The notes beneath the pieces were generated by a model. The model was not told the DNA's origin. It was given only the letters and a program-made list of their open reading frames with translations, and did no database searches. The translations under genes and the position numbers were made by a program. This document shows positions 18,926 to 23,119 of a stretch of 23,119 bases of DNA, in pieces. The stretch is from Lingula anatina (lineage: Eukaryota; Brachiopoda; Lingulata; Lingulida; Lingulidae). Within the stretch, counting starts at the first letter, position 1; every line of letters begins with the position of its first letter. Location: NCBI RefSeq assembly GCF_001039355.2, contig NW_019776167.1:73090-96208 (forward strand), in the 5' to 3' direction.

Positions 18926-19413
18926 ATGTCAAACTCGGGCGGGTTGAAGCGGAAAGCGGACAACCATGATGGAAAACACGACAAGAAAAGACCGGTGCCA
19001 CCTTGGGCATTGGGGCTTAAGTCTTCGATGGAAGACCCCGCACTTAGGGTCGAAGACGATGACAAAGTTGTCATAATAAAGGACAAATACCCAAAGGTAC
19101 TGACGCATTAATGTGGTGGGCACTGCATTGTGACTGGTACTCATACACGTACGTGCATGTGCCTCCTAACTGTAGTACATCTGGAGTACTCCATATGTGT
19201 TCGGGTACATGCCACCCTAGTATATGTACACAGGTACTGTGTTGGTATGGTGAAAACTGCAAACGTTTGAGGATGTACAGTACCAGTATACATACAGTAC
19301 GTGTTTTAAGTTGAACCTACATGTAATAGCCTATAGGGGTTGATGTTATTACACAATTTACAGGATTGTCTTTTGATCAAAAGTTTCCTTTTTAATTCCC
19401 CCTTTGGAAAGAC

Positions 19414-19451
<38 letters not shown>

Positions 19452-20290
19452 TTTTTTATTTCTACAATATACCAGTACCTGAACATTTTGCAATGTTTTC
19501 ATTTACCCTCATATCTCACCTTTAAATTCTTACCCATCACATTTCCTGTATTCCTTTAATTCAATATGTATGCTGAATTTGCATGAATTGATTAAACAGA
19601 TTTTAAAAGCTGATATATATATACTGTAGTACTTTAAAATTTTGTATGGTCATATGTGCATACTATAACGATTACCATGGTCTCTTAATTAACTGCCTTA
19701 ATTGCTATAAAAGGGGATTTATTTTCAGGCAAGACAGCATTACCTTATCTTACCAAAGGAAGATATCTGCAACTTGAAAAGTCTAAATGCTGAGCATATT
19801 CCTTTGCTGAAACACATGCAGAAAAAAGGACAAGAACTTGCAGACAAGTGAGGGCCCAATATCAGATCCCTGGGGTCCCCATTTCTCTGCATTTAACCCC
19901 ATATCAAAACCAGCAGAAGTCCCTTTATTTTTATTACTTGTTTCTCAAACAATTTAATTTTTTTTTTGTTAGAGGCTGTTATCTATAAAAACTTAAATAT
20001 TTATTATTTGTTACTTTCATTTTTATCATCAGTATATGAAGGAGTTTTTATCCCATTAGCTGTGATCATGAGTAAAAAACTTACTATGTTAAGTAAAAAT
20101 TTTTATTTACTTGTGCATCTTAAACTTACTCTGAATAATCAAGTTTATTTTAAGAGCTCACTACAGAGAACAACTTCTTATGTATATATTTTCTATTTAA
20201 ACTGAAATAATTATTATATTTTCCAGGTCTCCTCAATGTCAGTTTAGGCTGGGATATCATGGAATTCCAAGCATGAGGTTAGAAGGCAAA

Positions 20291-20325
<35 letters not shown>

Positions 20326-22751
20326 AATTTCAAGAAATCAACTAGGGCTTGGGTATCTTTTACTTTATATGATATTATGTGGCAATGGAGGCTCTACCAA
20401 AGGCTCTTCTAGCTGTTACAGAATAAGCTAATGGACCAGGAGAGACTCTGGCAGAGAGAAGTGTACAAGTAGTTGATTGAAAAAGGGGGGGTGGGGGGTT
20501 AAGAGAGAAATTTCCATTTGGAAATATGACTATAGTTAAGATTTAAGGTTAATCTTGTGGCAGTAGATAAATGGATGGATGGCTGTAAGAGATGTTAAAA
20601 TTGTTTTTTTTTTGTCTTTTTTGGTATGGAATTGACTTCATGGTTGTACAGTTAATAACTTGTTATATTTTTCGGGAATTGATATTCTTTGTTACAGATT
20701 TGATAAACATTTTCTGTATAATTTCAGCCAAGTTCATCTTCATGTTATTAGTCAAGACTTTGACTCACCATGCCTAAAAACTAAGAAACATTGGAATTCT
20801 TTTACCTCAGAATATTTCATAGACTCCTCAGGTAACATCTTACTAATGCATGTTCTTCAAATCAGCTTTGAAAAGAATCACAAAAGCAGCCTGGACATTT
20901 TTATTTAGTTAAGTGATTTTTTCCTTTAAAACAAGAATATGCACGTGTATACCTTGGTCGCAACAGTTTTGTATTCAGTGACCTCTAATTATGTTTTTGT
21001 TTTTATAAAGCATTATTTTGTTTAAAATGATATGAAATACATTTTACATTCAGAGAAAAAAGTACCATGGATTTATCCCAAAATCTGAAGAATTATAGAA
21101 AATTAATGAAATTTTGCCTAGTGTGATGGTCCATGCCTTCAGTGCTTGCATTTTCAGGATATTTTAAAAGGGTCCACTTTCATCTTAGTCTGCAGTTTTA
21201 TAGCTCAATAATTTTAGTACACACTGATTTCACAATTTTCAAGGTAACATTTCTGCTTTCATGTCCTTTCTTGTCTTACAGATGTCATAAAACAGTTAGA
21301 AGAGAAAGGCTCAGTCAAAGTGGATACTGGGAAATTTGAAGGTTATCTAAAGCAAGCCTTAAAGTAAGCATCATGCTGCCTTAGGATTAGTATTATTTTA
21401 TTCTACATTTGCCCACCAAATTTAAACTAAAATTAGGGTTCTTTTGCATGCCTATGTAGTTCTTTGCATAAGGCTGCAAGATTCTGCTAAACCAATTGAC
21501 AGTATGACAGCCCAGAGCAGACAAGAGCACCAATTAGATTGATCAGTCATCTTTAAACCTGTAAAATTTCACCTCAAACAACATGGTCTTTCAACAAACA
21601 TCATGTAAAATACAATTTGACTTTAAAAAATTCTGATTTGCATGTGAAAAGCAGACTTACACCTTTTGGATGTTGTCTGCCTGTTTTTGTTGTTTTTTTT
21701 TTGTTTTTTTTCTGCAATACATTAATTGAACATGTTCAACAGTGGTGCCATTTTCCGGTTATTTTAAATTAAAAAGAAAAAAAGGTTCAATTTCTCAAGG
21801 CCCAGCCTCACATAAGAACTCAAGAGTTGGTCAGAACTTTTGGTTTACTTAAAAAGGAATTTTTTAACATCAGTCCTTGATAAATGCATACACATGTAAG
21901 TACACGCAGAGTTCCACTAAAAAGTAACCAACATTCTAACACATTGGCCAGTTTTTTAAAGTTTTGTGAAACTGGCCCCATATAATCATTAAAGTGCACT
22001 ATGATTTATTCATTTAGACCAAAGTAGACTCTACATGTATTTCTCATTTAAGATACTTGACCAACTTTCTTCTAATGTTCATTTATGACACTGCATTTTA
22101 ATGTCACCAGTCTTAAGATATTGATTAATGAAATCTTAGCCATGAGAAATAAATGCCCTGCCTTTGCAAATTAACTTTCATGATTCACAGAAAAACTTGG
22201 TAGTTTATTCCTTTTCCTGGAATATTGTCAAGGCAAATAAAGGTTAAGGTCTTGGTATAAGAGGTCCTGTGACAGAAATGGTCTAAGTTTGCAAAATGTT
22301 AGAGGATAAAGATGAAGACTTCATGACTGTAGACTTGATTGGCTGTACCTCAAGTAAAAACACTTCAGTTTTTCATTTATCATTTTAGTAGATTTATGTG
22401 TATTTGTATTTGATTTTTTATTTATTATCTTATTGGACTTCATGTGTAAGTATTGCATTATTGTAGTAATGTTTGCCCTTACCCAGTCGGTGAATAGCTG
22501 CAAAGCTAATGTTTCCTTTCAATTTATACCCGACATAAAATAAAAATCATTGTATTGTATTGTACTGTATTGTATTGTATTGTATTGTATTGTATTGTAT
22601 TGTAAAGTGTGTGGGTTTTCCTTTACTGGCATACATATTTCTCAGTTGACTATATTTCATTTTCAGGTGCCATGTATGCAAAAAGGATTTCAAAACCATG
22701 CCTGCCCTCAAGTCCCACATTTTACAGCACGCTCCGAAGAAAACCTCCTGA
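18926..22751 (+). CDS. APTX: Aprataxin (DNA deadenylase), short FHA-less form, 203 aa, complete
   Basis: Six exons: 18926-19096, 19729-19847, 20227-20277, 20728-20831, 21282-21363, 22667-22751 (612 bases, GT-AG, in phase). Known role: removes AMP left on 5' DNA ends by abortive ligation; nuclear. Residues 8-22 contain KRK...KKR, a bipartite NLS-like pattern. The HIT domain covers about residues 25-150: [55 protein letters not shown], then [17 protein letters not shown] and KKHWNSF. His117 is the likely AMP-accepting nucleophile (human His260); His61 and His119 are also kept, but the first triad His is Gln115. The C-terminal zinc finger uses Cys177, Cys180, His193 and His197 (CX2CX12HX3H). The vertebrate N-terminal FHA domain is absent and no upstream FHA-like exon was seen. 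The ATG chosen is the first in frame. Confidence 0.95.
19416..19448 (+). repeat. (CT)n microsatellite
   Basis: A pure CT run in aprataxin intron 1. Confidence 0.95.
20288..20326 (+). repeat. (AAAT)n microsatellite
   Basis: A tetranucleotide run in aprataxin intron 3, immediately after exon 20227-20277. Confidence 0.95.
21364..22666 (+). other. Aprataxin intron 5 (1.3 kb)
   Basis: No embedded gene or clear transposon is seen. It contains T-tracts near 21690-21712 and the pentamer repeat at 22550. Confidence 0.6.
22550..22604 (+). repeat. (TATTG)n pentanucleotide repeat
   Basis: About eleven TGTAT units with one variant (TGTAC) near the left end, about 60 bases before the last aprataxin exon. 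Overlapping ORFs on both strands are repeat translations. Confidence 0.95.
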
Positions 22752-22940
22752 CGCACGAGCTTAAGACAGTTTGTCTTTGCGAAATGTTTCCTTTTCTTCA
22801 AATGTTCTTGATGATATGTGGTACAGTATAAATGGATGGCACTTGCACATTGAAGAAATATATTCTATCCTGTTTAAAAAAGTTTATGAAGATTCTTGTT
22901 TGTGCTGAAATGTTGAAATTGTTGGAACATACACAATTGA

Positions 22941-22946
22941 AATAAA
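22941..22946 (+). terminator. Polyadenylation signal of aprataxin
   Basis: AATAAA about 190 bases after the aprataxin stop codon is the first canonical signal in the 3' UTR. Cleavage is expected about 10-30 bases downstream. Confidence 0.65.
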
Positions 22947-23119
22947 TAATCCTGAATATTGCGGTGACTTCGTCCCATCAATAATACCAGTTGCACTGAA
23001 ATGAAATGTTATTTAAATACTCATGGGTATATACTGTACAATGAAAAAGATATCTACAAGAATCTTATGTAAAAGGATGTTTACAACTAGACTTATTAAT
23101 TTACAAGGGCCATTGTACA

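Overview
The window is eukaryotic: animal nuclear DNA, AT-rich, with short exons bounded by GT-AG introns, many microsatellites and a high density of short inverted-repeat DNA transposons. Conserved protein pieces and a dispersed repeat starting ACCTCCGCCAAGGAGG suggest a marine invertebrate, perhaps a deuterostome or lophotrochozoan. The species cannot be fixed from this sequence. Gene models below were built by reading exons on both strands and checking splice sites and phase; no search was run.

Three spliced genes are supported. (1) Minus strand, 5833 down to 50 and off the left edge: the first four coding exons of a TM9SF2-type nonaspanin (secretory-pathway nine-pass membrane protein). 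Its promoter near 5950-5995 carries YY1-like, UPRE-like and ZNF143-like motifs. (2) Minus strand, 14703 down to 7775, with a non-coding first exon near 15593: a complete 386-residue protein with no signal peptide. It has an acidic serine-rich N-terminus, one PDZ domain, a linker, and a C-terminal beta-trefoil whose strands and signature region read like the interleukin-1 family. This is the most interesting object in the window. (3) Plus strand, 18926 to 22751: a complete six-exon, 203-residue aprataxin (HIT domain plus C2H2 zinc finger) without an FHA domain.

Layout: 1-5833 TM9SF2-like gene, whose third intron (178-4033) holds a 198-bp foldback element and a 1942-bp transposon with 6-bp target duplications; 5834-7774 promoter, intergenic DNA and probable 3' UTR of the IL-1-like gene, with one MITE; 7775-15640 IL-1-like gene with MITEs in most larger introns, including one inserted inside another; 15700-18900 intergenic DNA with hairpins, microsatellites, two foldback repeats and one unassigned ORF; 18926-22960 aprataxin.

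The genes show no common pathway: membrane trafficking, a putative leaderless cytokine or alarmin, and DNA single-strand-break repair. The IL-1-like gene has several features that would suit an inflammatory precursor (IkB-like phosphodegron, Asp cleavage candidate before the trefoil, AU-rich sequence downstream, kB-like site upstream). Each of these is individually weak.
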